From NCBI GenBank assembly GCA_014529385.2, contig CM043942.1:2706501-2770500 (forward strand): 64,000 nt of DNA, given 5' to 3'. The notes below the pieces were generated by a model. It made no database searches, was not told the DNA's origin, and saw only the letters and a program-made list of their open reading frames with translations. The stretch comes from Adiantum capillus-veneris (Eukaryota; Streptophyta; Polypodiopsida; Polypodiales; Pteridaceae). Below, in pieces: positions 32,763 to 43,502 of the stretch (positions are counted from its first letter, which is position 1; each line of letters begins with the position of its first letter). Position numbers and translations under genes: made by a program.

Positions 32763-33590
32763 TCACACTTTAGTAACCCCTGGGACAAATGAGAAACCAG
32801 TCATTTTCCACACTGTGAGCCTTCCTTTAAAAATTTTGCACCATCCTCTAGGATCATGCCAAGTCAATTGCCCAGGACCATGCATATATATGTCACCTCC
32901 TAGGTCAAAAGCTAGCTCAAAATCCCCTACATCATAGGGTAACATCATATTCCATATAGCATCAGGCATCAATAGATACTGCCATATCCCTTGTGCAACT
33001 GGCTCATCCAATTGTCGATCATCAATCACAGGTAAAATCATTGGCAGTGCACCTTCACTCTCCCTAGTATTGAAATTTCGATCATGCATATCTAAATACG
33101 TCAAGTCTCTGTTAAAATCCTCTTCATTAGGCTCAAAAGATGCATTTGAAAACAATTCTCTATCTCGTAGAGGCTCAAAATCAAGTAGTGCATCATCTAA
33201 CAACTGCATCAGATCATCATCGACTGCATCTGAACAAACTTTCTCATGCATGAATCTGGATTGATTGGTATCCTTAGCATTTGTATTTGATAACCCTTCC
33301 AAAGCTTCGTCCAATAAGCACATAAGATCTAGGTCCACCGCTTGAGAAGGTCCCTCCATCTTGCACATCGCAGGCTGCTGTAAACTAAGATTTCCACATG
33401 TGACATGCATACTAAATGCATATGCTGTAAACTGCTCTTTAAGTCTTTCACCCTCATCCAAATATCTTTGCACTTCTGTAGCACAAAGTTCAGGATGCAC
33501 ATTGAAAATTTCATCTACTCCCCTGTCTGTATCATCTGCACAATGAAACCAATCATATTCATCAACAAGAGATTGCACTTCACTATTCAC
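32763..33590 (-). CDS. NA-1 protein, C-terminal part (unrecognised)
   Basis: 275 codons from an internal Met. The frame is open upstream to a TAG at 33717-33719, so this is the C-terminal part of a longer protein. It is acidic. It contains a duplicated motif, VDLDLMCLLDEAL and VDDDLMQLLDDAL. The end (MMLPYDVGDFELAFDLGG, then GPGQLTWHDPRGWCKIF) looks like a compact domain. No Gag, protease or polymerase motif is present and I do not recognise the family. A non-enzymatic structural role would be a guess. Confidence 0.6.
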   Translation of the reverse strand: MNSEVQSLVDEYDWFHCADDTDRGVDEIFNVHPELCATEVQRYLDEGERLKEQFTAYAFSMHVTCGNLSLQQPAMCKMEGPSQAVDLDLMCLLDEALEGLSNTNAKDTNQSRFMHEKVCSDAVDDDLMQLLDDALLDFEPLRDRELFSNASFEPNEEDFNRDLTYLDMHDRNFNTRESEGALPMILPVIDDRQLDEPVAQGIWQYLLMPDAIWNMMLPYDVGDFELAFDLGGDIYMHGPGQLTWHDPRGWCKIFKGRLTVWKMTGFSFVPGVTKV

Positions 33591-33716
33591 TCCCTCTGAA
33601 TCAACATCATGAAGTTCATGATCATTCTTCCATAGTGTAAGTCCTGTCTCACAAATTCTCGATAGAGAAGAAGTTTGCTCCCTCTCTAAATCACCATCAT
33701 CAAATTTAGGATCAGT

Positions 33717-34193
33717 CTACCAAATCGGTAGCTCTAGGTCACAAAACTTTTTCCAAGAAGGAGTCTCCACCCCCTCTGTTTCATTATCATCACATTCAAG
33801 ACCAATTTTCCACTTTTGTAGTTGTGCTTCACAAAAACTTGTCAATGAAGGAGTCTGCACCCCCTCTGAATCAAGCACATACTCTTGCTTAGCCAAGTCC
33901 TCAAAATATGGTACATCCAAATTTGGTAAATCTGGTATATCAAAATGCATGGTCCTGCTGCTCTCAACAACATCCCTTCTTTGACCTATAACATCTATAT
34001 CATTAATCAACTCTTTGGTAGAACCTATACCAGTATCTTCAATCACCTCTATGGTAGAATCTGTACCAGAAAAATTTTGCTCTAATTTTGGCTCAATAGA
34101 AAAAGTATCACATGTGACCGAATCTTCCTGCATCTCTACTTGAATTTGGTTGCACTCATTTACCTGCAAAATTTCTTCTTGAGCTTTATCCAC
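33717..34193 (-). CDS. NA-1 protein, middle part with about 35-residue repeats
   Basis: 158 codons in the same frame as 32763-33590, separated only by the TAG at 33717. Repeats of the type EGVQTPSLTSFCEAQLQKW / EGVETPSWKKFCDLELPIW occur here. Two weaker units follow past the TAG. The TAG directly follows IW in the second unit, where the repeats suggest the protein simply continued. Acidic, without any recognised domain. Upstream frame is shifted at about 34195. Confidence 0.6.
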   Translation of the reverse strand: MDKAQEEILQVNECNQIQVEMQEDSVTCDTFSIEPKLEQNFSGTDSTIEVIEDTGIGSTKELINDIDVIGQRRDVVESSRTMHFDIPDLPNLDVPYFEDLAKQEYVLDSEGVQTPSLTSFCEAQLQKWKIGLECDDNETEGVETPSWKKFCDLELPIW

Positions 34194-34194
34194 T

Positions 34195-34485
34195 TCACTG
34201 TTTTGATCCCTGATTTCTTTTCTTCATGTACGGCATGCATAGGTTCTTTGCAAAATTCATTCTGTGTATCTCGAACTGCATGTGTAGATTCTTTGAAAAT
34301 TCACTCTGTGTATCCTGAAGCTGTAAAGCCTCACCCTCAAAGACTTCTACTTCATGCACGACATCTACAAAACCCAACTTTGCATACACAGCTTTGACTA
34401 TGTCTTCATCATTAGCCTGTAAGAAGGTAGCATCTTGGGCAATAAACTCATCAATTACAACTTGTAACTTTGATCGTACTTGTCC
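34195..34485 (-). pseudogene. NA-1 protein, segment between TGA and frameshift
   Basis: Continues the frame of 34486-34797 past a TGA: KLQVVIDEFIAQDATFLQAN, then AKLGFVDVVHEVEVFEG, up to about 34195. The same sequence is found in NA-1b at 48623-48800, which confirms it as coding. Confidence 0.6.
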
Positions 34486-34797
34486 TCAAATATCTGCGTA
34501 GTCTGGTAGACTTGAACTCTGTTCTTGATAGCTTTCATACTTCTCATAACGTACTTGCACAATAGCTTCTTTGAAATAGTCCCAATCATCGTTGCAAGCT
34601 TTGGTAACTTCTTGAATCTGCTCCTTCACATCTGAACTCACTAACTGCTCAAAAGATTTGATCATCAACTCTTCTGGTATCCCTCTTACCTTGGTCTCCA
34701 GCTCATAGCTCTCTAGGTAGCCCTCTGGATCGTATCCATCAAAGAGTCGTCTCTCGTCATATACTGCATCTAATGCTGCATCCAAAGCTTCATCCAT
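34486..34797 (-). CDS. NA-1 protein, N-terminal part
   Basis: 103 codons, MDEALDAALDAVYDERRLF at the start, LETKVRGIPEELMIKSFEQ in the middle, ending YADI before TGA. The ATG at 34797 is about 170 bases from the primer site, a plausible first ORF. The homologue in NA-1b (48306-48619) matches closely except for stops. Unrecognised family, probably helical and acidic. Confidence 0.65.
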   Translation of the reverse strand: MDEALDAALDAVYDERRLFDGYDPEGYLESYELETKVRGIPEELMIKSFEQLVSSDVKEQIQEVTKACNDDWDYFKEAIVQVRYEKYESYQEQSSSLPDYADI

Positions 34798-34969
34798 TTA
34801 ATTTTTCTTCTTTGCGGTCTCTATTTCAAGCAGAGATCCTTGAACCAATTGAAGCATCTTCAAAAAAATTGGAACTGTAGATTTATCATCAAAACTGTTT
34901 GCACTTAATTCTGCAATCATTTTCATCATCTTCTCTAAATTCTCCATCTTTACCTCCTACCCCGGCTCG

Positions 34970-34988
34970 TTTCACGTCGGGTTCACCA
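34970..34988 (-). other. NA-1 primer binding site
   Basis: Minus strand TGGTGAACCCGACGTGAAA, four bases inside the LTR. The same sequence is found in NA-1b. It resembles the TGGTGACCCCGACG-type site of plant Tat-clade gypsy elements. Primer tRNA not determined. Confidence 0.75.
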
Positions 34989-34992
34989 AAGA

Positions 34993-37050
34993 TGTCGGGG
35001 GATATGTGTTCGCTACTTGAGTCGGGCACACGCCTTGCCTCTGGCTGTGGGAGGTGTGAAAGAGAGAAGAAAAGAACAACTGATGCAACTAACTCTGGCA
35101 ATCGCCGTAATCATCAATTAATTGATTAATATGTTCGAGTACAACTTAATCTTTAGCCAAGGTGGGTTGTTAACAGCACCGTCACTTGGATCATCTATTA
35201 ACTAGGAGTTTAAGCTCCCGCTTTACAGAATTAACCGAGCCGTTAACGACACCGGGCTTAACAGAATGATTAATCAAACATTAGCTGATGACGATGATGG
35301 AAATTTCCTCCTGCCGCTTTATTTGCTTCAACTGACCTTAGGTTCTGTAAATTTTATCTTTCTATGTCGGTCTTTCCCTGCTTCGATAGCACTCAAGAGA
35401 TTTCTCTGGCCTACTGCCTCAATTACCAACAATAAGCTACAAATTTGTTTTAATTATCTTCAGTCTCTATGTGCCCTTGATGAACGAGTTCGATGGAATC
35501 AGCTTATTTGCTTCTTTACTTTTCTCATGCTCCGCCTTCCTTGCTTCACCACTTTCTCCCGCCCCGCCTTCCTTACTTTACCAAGTTGAAAGCGAGAGAG
35601 AAAAACCTTGTCTTTGGGTACCTTTTTCTTTATGCTTGACTTATGTTCGTCGAGAGAGAAAGAGAACAAGCTTTGCTTGCCCCGAGGATGAGAGCGAGAG
35701 AGAAGGAGATCTTTCCTCTTTTGCTGCAAGCCCTCCTCGCCTTCCTTACCTTGGTTATATCTCCTTGCTTCGAATTATCTTGCTTCAACCTCGGCCTTGC
35801 TGCTTTGACCTTGAGCAAGCTCTCTCTTTTCTCCTTCTCCAAGCTCTTTCCCTTGCCTCCTCGCTCCTTGGTTCCTCTCCCCTTCCCACGTTTTGCTTTG
35901 AATTCCCTTCTTCATGCAAAAATAAATCCTCTATTTTAAGCCCCTTCCTCCCTTATCAACGACGGCACCGTCGTTGCTAGGGAGGCGTAAAAACTGCCTC
36001 TAGATGATGTGGCAGTGGCCTAAATGACGCGGGCAAAATCCAGCCGAAATGGCTCCGAAGCTGGTCACTCTGCCGAGATGAACAAATTTCGTTTCATGGC
36101 CGACATGAACCAAAGCGCGATCTGGACAGTGCAATCTTCTTCTCCTGATTGCGCCCTCCCTGCTCGCTGCTTGCCCGCCATGCTATTCTTTTCTTTTGCT
36201 TTCCCACTAAACCTCCTATCTTTTTCCCCTATTGGGTGGCTGGCCATATTATAAGCGGCCTTTTAATTCATGCTATTGGCGGGTGGCCTTTGGGCGGCTG
36301 GCTTCCCTCGTAAGGGTACCAAATTTGGCATACATTTCAGTCGAAGCATAGCCAATCATAACCATTGGGCGTCCATAATCATTGTAAGGGCATCACATTA
36401 GGCATACACATTGGCCAAGGCAATGCCTTGCATGACACCCTTTCTCTAGTAGCCATTGACTAGCAATATCATCGTGAATTTGATGCCCATATCATCTTGC
36501 ATGGTGCCGCTTGCCTTCAAGATACAAGCATATGTAATTGAATTTGGAGAGTTGTCCCGTCTTGCATTTGTCCAGCTTCCTGGCCCTACCTCTGTTGGGT
36601 TTATCCCGCAATCATTGCATTCCAAGAGACGACATTCCGAACACAATGCTCCTCGAGCACTTATTGATCTTTTAATTGCACTGTATTCTAGAGCAGCCTA
36701 TTGAACCCCAAAAACTCCCAGATGGCACTCTGATCGAGAGGGCTGGACTGGCATGGAACCGGCCCCTGGTGAATCTTTAACGGCTAATATCTTGGCGATC
36801 AAGACTCCGATCAATGATCTGAAAAGACCGACGTGCTCCGCAAAGTGAGCACTTCAGGCCCGTGCATTCATTTCATCTCTGTCACCTCAACTGCAGTTGC
36901 CCAATCTGGTACAGATCTGTAATCGACTTGAACTTTAAACTGCCATAACTTCTTCACAGTAGCTCTAATCGACGAGCCGTAAAGGCAGGCCGATAGAGCA
37001 CTTTAAGCACTACAGTTCTAGATCATAAACTCCCATCTATGATCACTTCA
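34993..37050 (-). repeat. NA-1 5' LTR, main part
   Basis: TGTCGGGGGATATG to the Copia-C insertion site. Together with 42510-42705 it makes an LTR of about 2.25 kb. It includes 35950-36240, which is missing from the 3' LTR. Non-coding. Confidence 0.9.
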
Positions 37051-37624
37051 TGTTAAGTATGGAGCCTGATTTACCCTTGAAATATTCTGTGGTAAAAGCA
37101 CACATTTGTAAGGCCCCCATTATGAGGAGAAGCCATCGTGCGTGAAGGAAAATCACTCACCGGAAACCAAAATTTTCACGGACAAGAATATTCCTTTTCG
37201 TCGGAATATTATGGCCGGACGGCGGCGGGAAAGTGGTCGGAAGTCAATGGCCGGTGGCCGGTGGCCAAATTCAATGGCCGGTGGCTGAATTCAAAAGCGG
37301 ACTTGTCTTCTCAAGGGCGGCCACACATGGGCGGATTGGAGGGTCCGATTTGGACTTATTCGCACAAGGGCGGCTACACATGGCTGTCTCTCATAAGAGA
37401 GGGCAGCCCTTTTGTCCTATAAAAGGAGGCCATTTCTACACACATTTCATAGTGTGAAGTTGATGCAACAAGGTGAGTGTGAGGTGGTGAGAGTGAAGCA
37501 AGGCGGGAGCTCTATCAAGGGTTTAATCCCTTTGTAAACTACTTCTTCTTTTGAAGTGCTAAAGCCATTGAGTGGCTGCTTTCCTGTGGACGTAGCCCAC
37601 ATTGGGTGAACCACGTATATCGTG

Positions 37625-37689
<65 letters not shown>

Positions 37690-37774
37690 CTATAATCTCT
37701 TGTGTGTGAAATCTATCTCTCTCCGTTAAGTAATCTACTCAAAAATCTATTTAGCTACGTCTTATTTTCTAACA
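37051..37774 (+). repeat. Copia-C 5' LTR
   Basis: 724 bases, TGTTAAGTATGG to TTTCTAACA. Contains TATAAAAG at 37418-37425 and a (CT)n tract at 37627-37686. Compared with the 3' LTR it lacks about 50 bases after GACAAGAAT and has a duplicated AATGGCCGG block. Confidence 0.95.
37418..37425 (+). promoter_or_regulatory. TATA box in Copia-C 5' LTR
   Basis: TATAAAAG, conserved in the 3' LTR (42178-42185) and the solo LTR (44598-44605). Confidence 0.75.
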
Positions 37775-37776
37775 AC

Positions 37777-37788
37777 TGGTATCAGAGC
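37777..37788 (+). other. Copia-C primer binding site (initiator Met tRNA)
   Basis: TGGTATCAGAGC, two bases after the LTR. Confidence 0.95.
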
Positions 37789-37838
37789 AAGGTTTGCTCG
37801 TAGCTAAATTATCTCAAGGAAAGGATTCCTTGAATTGA

Positions 37839-38594
37839 GTGGGAGTTATGGAGGAGGAAGGGAAGCTCAAGATTGAGAAGTTCAACGGCAAAAACTACCA
37901 ACATTGGAAGATGCAGATTGAAGACTATCTCTACCAGAAGTCCGACCTCTATTTGCCACTAGGCGGTCTTGTGAAGAAGCCCGCAACAATGGCAGATGAC
38001 GCATGGATTGTCCTTGATCGAAAGGCATTGGGAACAATCCGGTTAAGCTTGGCGTCAACGGTGGCCTTCAATGTTTCGGAGATGAAGACCACGGAGGACT
38101 TGATGAAGTCACTTGACGACTTCTACGAGAAACCATCGGCATCCAATAAGGTATTTCTTATGAAGCGCTTGTTCAATCTAAAGATGGCAGAGAATGGTTC
38201 AATTGTAGAACACCTAAATGAATTTAACACAAACATAAGTCAACTTCGATCAGTGAAAATCAATTTTGATGACGAAGTGCGAGCTCTCCTTATACTATCA
38301 TCTCTACCGGATAGTTGGGACAGCCTTGTGATGGCTGTAAGTAATTCTATCTCTGGCACAAATACTCTTAAGTTTGATGATGTTGTGGGTGTTCTCCTAA
38401 GCGAGGAAATGCGAAGGAGAAGCACAGGAGAATCATCAAGTGCTACACTATCAGTGGAAACAAGAGAAAGGCCTAAGGAGAGGTTTAAAAACCAAAAGGG
38501 TCGTGATCGCTCAAGGCGGAGCAAGTCACGCACAAAGTCAGTTCTTGAATGTTGGAACTGCGGCAAGAAGGGCCATGTCAAGAAGGATTGCTAG
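37839..38594 (+). CDS. Copia-C Gag
   Basis: 251 codons from the first ATG after the primer site. Gag head KIEKFNGKNYQHWKMQIED, HLNEFNTNISQL in the middle and zinc knuckle CWNCGKKGHVKKDC at the very end. The TAG at 38592-38594 directly follows the last Cys. The same frame then stays open into the protease, so this is a premature stop (from CAG or TGG) and not a natural Gag end. Confidence 0.9.
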   Translation: MGVMEEEGKLKIEKFNGKNYQHWKMQIEDYLYQKSDLYLPLGGLVKKPATMADDAWIVLDRKALGTIRLSLASTVAFNVSEMKTTEDLMKSLDDFYEKPSASNKVFLMKRLFNLKMAENGSIVEHLNEFNTNISQLRSVKINFDDEVRALLILSSLPDSWDSLVMAVSNSISGTNTLKFDDVVGVLLSEEMRRRSTGESSSATLSVETRERPKERFKNQKGRDRSRRSKSRTKSVLECWNCGKKGHVKKDC

Positions 38595-39335
38595 TCCAAG
38601 AAGAAGAAGGATACAGAGTCTCAAGACAACAAGCCAACATCGGAGGCCAATGTGGCAGGTAAAGTAGAGCAAGATGCTCTAATTCTTTCATTAGACAATG
38701 TGTCTAATTCCTGGATAGTAGATTCCGGGGCTTCATTCCATGCGACACCACACAAGCAACATTTCCAAGACTACACCAAAGGTAATTTTGGGTATGTATA
38801 CTTGGGAGATGATGAAGCTTGTGAGATTGTCGGCAAAGGTACAGTTTCTATCAAAACTGCTAACGGAAATGAATGGAAGCTTAAAGATGTTAGGCATGTT
38901 CCTTCTCTTCACAAAAGTTTGATCTCTACAGGACAATTGGACGATGAAGGTCACAACATTGCATTCGGAAACAAACGGTGGAAGATCTCAAAGGGATCTT
39001 TGGTGTTTGCCAAAGGAGAAAAAGTCGGTACACTTTACTTGTGTACTGTTAGCACGCAACCTTCAGCTTGTGCAGCAACTACAGAAGTTGACAGTGCGGT
39101 GTGGCACTACCGACTTGGGCATATGAGTGCCAAAGGAATGCAAATCCTTCAAACAAAGAAGCTTCTACCAGGTTTGAAAGAATTGGACTTAGAGTTCTGT
39201 GAAGATTGTGTTTATAGTAAACAAAAGAGGGTAAAATTTCAAAAATCAGGAAATGAAAGAAAGTTGAGTTGGTTCATTCTGATGTTTGGGGTCCTGCAAG
39301 TACACCATCACTTGGTGGTTCATTGTACTATGTAA
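38595..39335 (+). pseudogene. Copia-C protease and integrase zinc region
   Basis: Same frame as gag. Protease WIVDSGASFHATP near 38720, integrase zinc region with WHYRLGHMSAKG and FCEDCVYSKQ. After about 39263 the reading passes into the wrong frame (SWFILMFGVL), and the core continues at 39269 in another phase. All residues needed before the shift are present. Confidence 0.88.
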
Positions 39336-41722
39336 CATTCATAGACGATGCGACTAGAAAAACATGGGTTTATGTCATGAAGAATAAATCCGATGTATTT
39401 TCCATATTTCAAAGGTGGAAAGCCTTTGTGGAGAATGAAATAGGTACCAAGGTTAAATGCCTCAGATCCGACAATGGAGGCGAATATTGCAGCCAAGCTT
39501 TTGAAATCTTTTGTGCTAGCAATGGCATTCGGAGGCAAAGGACAACCCCAAAGACACCTCAACAAAATGGGATTTCGGAAAGGATGAATAGGACAATCAT
39601 GGAGCGAGCACGAAGCATGCGGCTACATGCAGGCCTATCGCTTGAGCTTTGGGCGGAAGCTGTAAGTACGTCTGTGTACTTAATCAATCAGTCACCCTCA
39701 ACGGCATTGAATGGGGGAGTTCCAGAAGAGGCATGGACAGGTAAACCGGTGAATTATGCATTTCTCAAAGTGTTTGGGTGTGAGGCTTTCATGCACATAC
39801 ATAGAAGCCTAAGATCAAAGCTAGATGCAAAGTCCAAAAAGTGTTTCTTCATTGGCTATGGAGAAGGAGACTTTGGGTATCGCCTATGGAATCCTGAAGA
39901 TGGTAAAATCTTAAGGAGTAGGGATGTAATTTTTAACGAACAAAATATGTACAAAGATTACTTGGAAAGAAAACAAACAAAAGAAACAGGTGATGAGTAC
40001 ATGGAGCTTGAGGACGGTGAAGACTCAAGGACTGCAAACGGTGACAATGTGCAACAACGTCAACCAAATGAGGAGCCTCAACCTATTCCCCGAAGATCTA
40101 CAAGAGCAAGTAGACCTCCAGAAAGGTTTGTTCCTTCCTTCAACCATCTCTTGATCTCAGATTCTGGAGAGCCGGAATCATACGAAGAAGCTATGCAACA
40201 TGAATCCAAAGAAGAATGGACGAAGAGCATGCAAGTGGAGATGGACTCACTACATCGCAACCAAACATGGGAGTTGGTTGAGTTGCCTAAAGGTAAGCGG
40301 GCACTTCAAAACAAATGGGTGTACAAGCTGAAGGAAGAAGAAGGTGGGAAGAAAAGGTACAAGTCTAGGCTTGTGGTAAAAGGTTTTTCTCAAAAGAAAG
40401 GTATTGACTTCAATGAAATATTTTCTCCTGTTGTAAAAATGAACTCAATTAGGCTTGTCTTAAGCCTTGTGGTTGCTCATGATCTAAATCTCGAGCAAAT
40501 GGATGTAAAAACGGCATTCCCTCACGGTGACTTAGAGGAGGAAATCTACATGCTTCAACCAAAGGGGTATGAAGTAAAAGGTAAGGAGAAAATGGTTTGC
40601 AGATTAAAGAAGAGCTTGTATGGTTTAAAGCAAGCATCAAGACAATGGTACTTGAAGTTTGATCGATGGATGTTGGATCATGGATTCACAAGATGCAACT
40701 CGGATCACTACGTCTACACGAAGAATTTGGGAGATGGGAAATTCATCATCCTAATGTTGTATGTTGATGACATGTTGATTGCAAGTGCTCACATGCAGGA
40801 CATCAAAGACCTGAAAGAGGAGCTGTCCAAATCTTTTTCAATGAAAGATTTAGGTGCTGTAAAGAGGATACTTGGTATGAAAATATCAAGGGATAGGACG
40901 AAGAAGACAATAAAGCTATCTCAAGAAGATTACATCAAGAAGGTACTAGAAAGGTTTGCAATGCAAAATGCAAAACCAGTTTCTACACCTTTGGCTGGTC
41001 ATTTTAAACTAACGATGGATATGTGTCCAAAGACACAAGAGGAGATAGCCTATATGTCTAAAGTTCCATATGCTGCAGCGGTAGGTTCTCTAATGTATGC
41101 TATGGTCTGGACAAGGCCAGACATTGCACATGCAGTGGGAGTTGTCAGTAGGTTCATGGAAAACCCAGGGAAAGAGCATTGGCAAGCTGTGAAGTGGATA
41201 CTTAGGTATCTAAAAGGGACAACATCAAATGCTTTGTATTTTGGAGGAACTGATATTTTTCTAGAAGGGTATGCTGATGCAGATATGGCAGGTGACAAAG
41301 ATACTCGAAGGAGCACTACTGGCTATGTGTTCACGGTTGGAGGCACGGCAGTAAGCTGGGTTTCAAAGCTACAGAAAGTGGTTTCACTTTCTACCACGGA
41401 AGCAGAGTATGTAGCAATGACGGAGGCAAGCAAAGAAATTATGTGGCTTCACAGATTCTTAGAAGAGCTTGGATTCAAACAAGACAATTGTGTCTTGTAC
41501 AGTGATAGCCAAAGCGCTATCCATCTTGCGAAGAACTCAGCCTTTCATTCAAGGACAAATCACATTGAGGTGAGATATCACTTCATACGCACTCTTTTGG
41601 AAGAGGGACAGCTAAAGCTAGGAAAGGTGCATACAAGTGAAAATCCTGCAGACATGTTTACAAAGGTGGTCAACAAGGAGAAGTTGAGCTTTTGCTCATC
41701 TTCAATCGGCATTCAAGGATAA
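39269..41722 (+). CDS. Copia-C integrase core, RT and RNase H
   Basis: 817 codons beginning at VHSDVWGP. Integrase D5, D68 and E104 (35 residues between the last two), RT with YVDDML at 498-503, RNase H with ADADMAGD and TTEAEYVA, DSQSAIHLAKN and the terminal HIEVRYHFIR block. VKTAFPHGD has Pro where copia RTs usually have Leu. Ends 60 bases before the 3' LTR. Apart from the upstream frameshift this part could be functional. Confidence 0.93.
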   Translation: MVHSDVWGPASTPSLGGSLYYVTFIDDATRKTWVYVMKNKSDVFSIFQRWKAFVENEIGTKVKCLRSDNGGEYCSQAFEIFCASNGIRRQRTTPKTPQQNGISERMNRTIMERARSMRLHAGLSLELWAEAVSTSVYLINQSPSTALNGGVPEEAWTGKPVNYAFLKVFGCEAFMHIHRSLRSKLDAKSKKCFFIGYGEGDFGYRLWNPEDGKILRSRDVIFNEQNMYKDYLERKQTKETGDEYMELEDGEDSRTANGDNVQQRQPNEEPQPIPRRSTRASRPPERFVPSFNHLLISDSGEPESYEEAMQHESKEEWTKSMQVEMDSLHRNQTWELVELPKGKRALQNKWVYKLKEEEGGKKRYKSRLVVKGFSQKKGIDFNEIFSPVVKMNSIRLVLSLVVAHDLNLEQMDVKTAFPHGDLEEEIYMLQPKGYEVKGKEKMVCRLKKSLYGLKQASRQWYLKFDRWMLDHGFTRCNSDHYVYTKNLGDGKFIILMLYVDDMLIASAHMQDIKDLKEELSKSFSMKDLGAVKRILGMKISRDRTKKTIKLSQEDYIKKVLERFAMQNAKPVSTPLAGHFKLTMDMCPKTQEEIAYMSKVPYAAAVGSLMYAMVWTRPDIAHAVGVVSRFMENPGKEHWQAVKWILRYLKGTTSNALYFGGTDIFLEGYADADMAGDKDTRRSTTGYVFTVGGTAVSWVSKLQKVVSLSTTEAEYVAMTEASKEIMWLHRFLEELGFKQDNCVLYSDSQSAIHLAKNSAFHSRTNHIEVRYHFIRTLLEEGQLKLGKVHTSENPADMFTKVVNKEKLSFCSSSIGIQG

Positions 41723-41770
41723 GAAGACAGAATGGAAAGCAGTCACAGGTTTGGTTTGGAGATCAGTCTC

Positions 41771-41782
41771 CAAGTGGGAGAT
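41771..41782 (+). other. Copia-C polypurine tract
   Basis: CAAGTGGGAGAT directly before the 3' LTR. Confidence 0.85.
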
Positions 41783-42384
41783 TGTTAAGTATGGAGCCTG
41801 ATTTACCCTTGAAATATTCTGTGGTAAAAGCGCACATTTGTAAGGCCCCCATTATGAGGAGAAGCCATCGTGCGTGAAGGAAAATCACTCACCGGTAACC
41901 AAAATTTTCACAGACAAGAATCAGGGGCAACTTTAGAGGCCGCCCCCGAGACTTTTTTTTCGCCGGAATATTCCTTTTCGTCGGAATATTATGGCTGGAC
42001 GGCGGCCGAAAAGTGGTCGGACGTCAATGGCCGGTGTCCGGTGGCCGAATTCAAAAGCGGACTTGTCTTCTCAAGGGCAACCACACATGGGCGGATTGGA
42101 GGGTCCGATTTGGACTTATTCACACAAGGGCGGCTACACATGGCTGTCTCTCATAAGAGAGGGCAGCCCTTTTGTCCTATAAAAGGAGGCCATTTCTACA
42201 CACATTTCATAGTGTGAAGTTGATGCAACAAGGTGAGTGTGAGGTGGTGAGAGTGAAGCAAGGCGGGATCTCTATCAAGGGTTTAATCCCTTTGTAAACT
42301 ACTTCTTCTTTTGAAGTGCTAAAGCCATTGAGTGGCTGCTTTCCTGTGGACGTAGCCCACATTGGGTGAACCACGTATATCATG

Positions 42385-42429
<45 letters not shown>

Positions 42430-42509
42430 ATCTCTTGTGTGTGAAATCTATCTCTCTCCATTAAGTAATCTACTCAAAAATCTATTTAGCTACGTCTTAT
42501 TTTCTAACA
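41783..42509 (+). repeat. Copia-C 3' LTR
   Basis: 727 bases, same ends as the 5' LTR, TATA at 42178-42185, (CT)n at 42389-42428. Followed by target duplication CTTCA. Confidence 0.95.
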
Positions 42510-42705
42510 CTTCAAGCATAATCATTTTTGGCATCATTAAGACATGTTTTGGCCCTTTTAAGCCGCATCTGGCATACATTAACCATTAAGCTTGGCCTGT
42601 TAACAAGCCCTGATCACTACTCAGTAAATGTGTAGGCTTCAAAGAAGCGTAGCTAGCATTTTTTTGCTCTTTTTCTCTTCATGGCAGCGGAACTGCACGA
42701 CAACA
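42510..42705 (-). repeat. NA-1 5' LTR, outer end
   Basis: Continues the LTR after Copia-C and ends GCACGACAACA. The NA-1b LTR starts with the same bases in reverse (TGTTGTCGTGC at 46451), which supports this border. Confidence 0.85.
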
Positions 42706-43502
42706 CCTCCACTTTCTCTGGATCTGCTTCAATCCCATTTTTTGAAAATACATGCCCAAGAAGCTTCACCCGTGGCTGTCCAAATGAAAACTTTTAGGAT
42801 TGAACTGACCCCCGCATTCATTATACCTAGCAAGAGTCATTTCAAGCTTTTCAACATGCTCTTTCCTTGAACTGTATATGCAGAAATCATCTATGAATCC
42901 TTTGACAAACTTTCCAAGGAACGGGGTAAGGACCCAATCCACTTTCCTTTCAAAATCTCTAGGCCCATTTGTCAACCCAAAATGAAGGCACCAAAAGCAG
43001 AAACAATCCAAGGGCATGAGAAAAGTGGTTTTTTTTTGTCTTTACGAGCAAGGATAAGTTAAAAGTATCCTGAATACCCATCACAGACACTGTATCTCTC
43101 AAAACCAGCCACTGCATCTAACAATTGATCAATAAAAGGCAAAGGGTAAGGATATTTCTTGGTCACTACATTTAGTGGATTGTAATCAACACAAACTCTC
43201 CAACGCCCATATTTCTTTGGGGTGACTACTACAGGGCTCACCCATTCAGCATTATCCATTGGCACAATGAACCCTGCATCCAAAAGCTTATCCACTTCTT
43301 CCTTTAAAGAATTCATTTGTTCCTTACCCATCCTTCTTAATTTCTTTCGTATTGGCTTTGCCCCTTCAAATAGCTTGATCTTCATAGGATCCCCAACAAA
43401 GCCCCTTATTTCTTGATATGAGGTAATGAAAAGATTTGGAAACCTGTACAACATTGCTAAGTACTCCCTTCTTTCTCCTTGTGTCAAATCAGTACTCAAC
43501 AT
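42706..43502 (-). pseudogene. gypsy-3 reverse transcriptase, N-terminal and central part
   Basis: 43059-43502 reads KPIRKKLRRM, VSPVVVTPKKYGRWRVCVDY, then FERYSVCDGYSGYF. After a frameshift at a T9 run near 43030, 42766-43017 reads LHFGLTNGP and the catalytic GFIDDFCIYSS. 42706-42765 reads LLGHVFSKNGIEADPEKVE up to the NA-1 border. The following RT segment is at 18247-18349. Ty3/gypsy RT. Confidence 0.88.

Larger units (their letters stand above)
37051..42509 (+). mobile_element. Copia-C: nearly complete Ty1/copia element
   Basis: 5459 bases, plus strand, LTRs 37051-37774 and 41783-42509, perfect target duplication CTTCA (37046-37050 and 42510-42514), tRNA-iMet primer site and purine tract. 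The polyprotein has one TAG after the zinc knuckle and one frameshift in front of the integrase core. It is otherwise well preserved. LTRs differ by roughly a dozen substitutions and several indels. A solo LTR of the same family lies at 44149-44910. TNT1/Tork-like by inspection. Confidence 0.93.
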
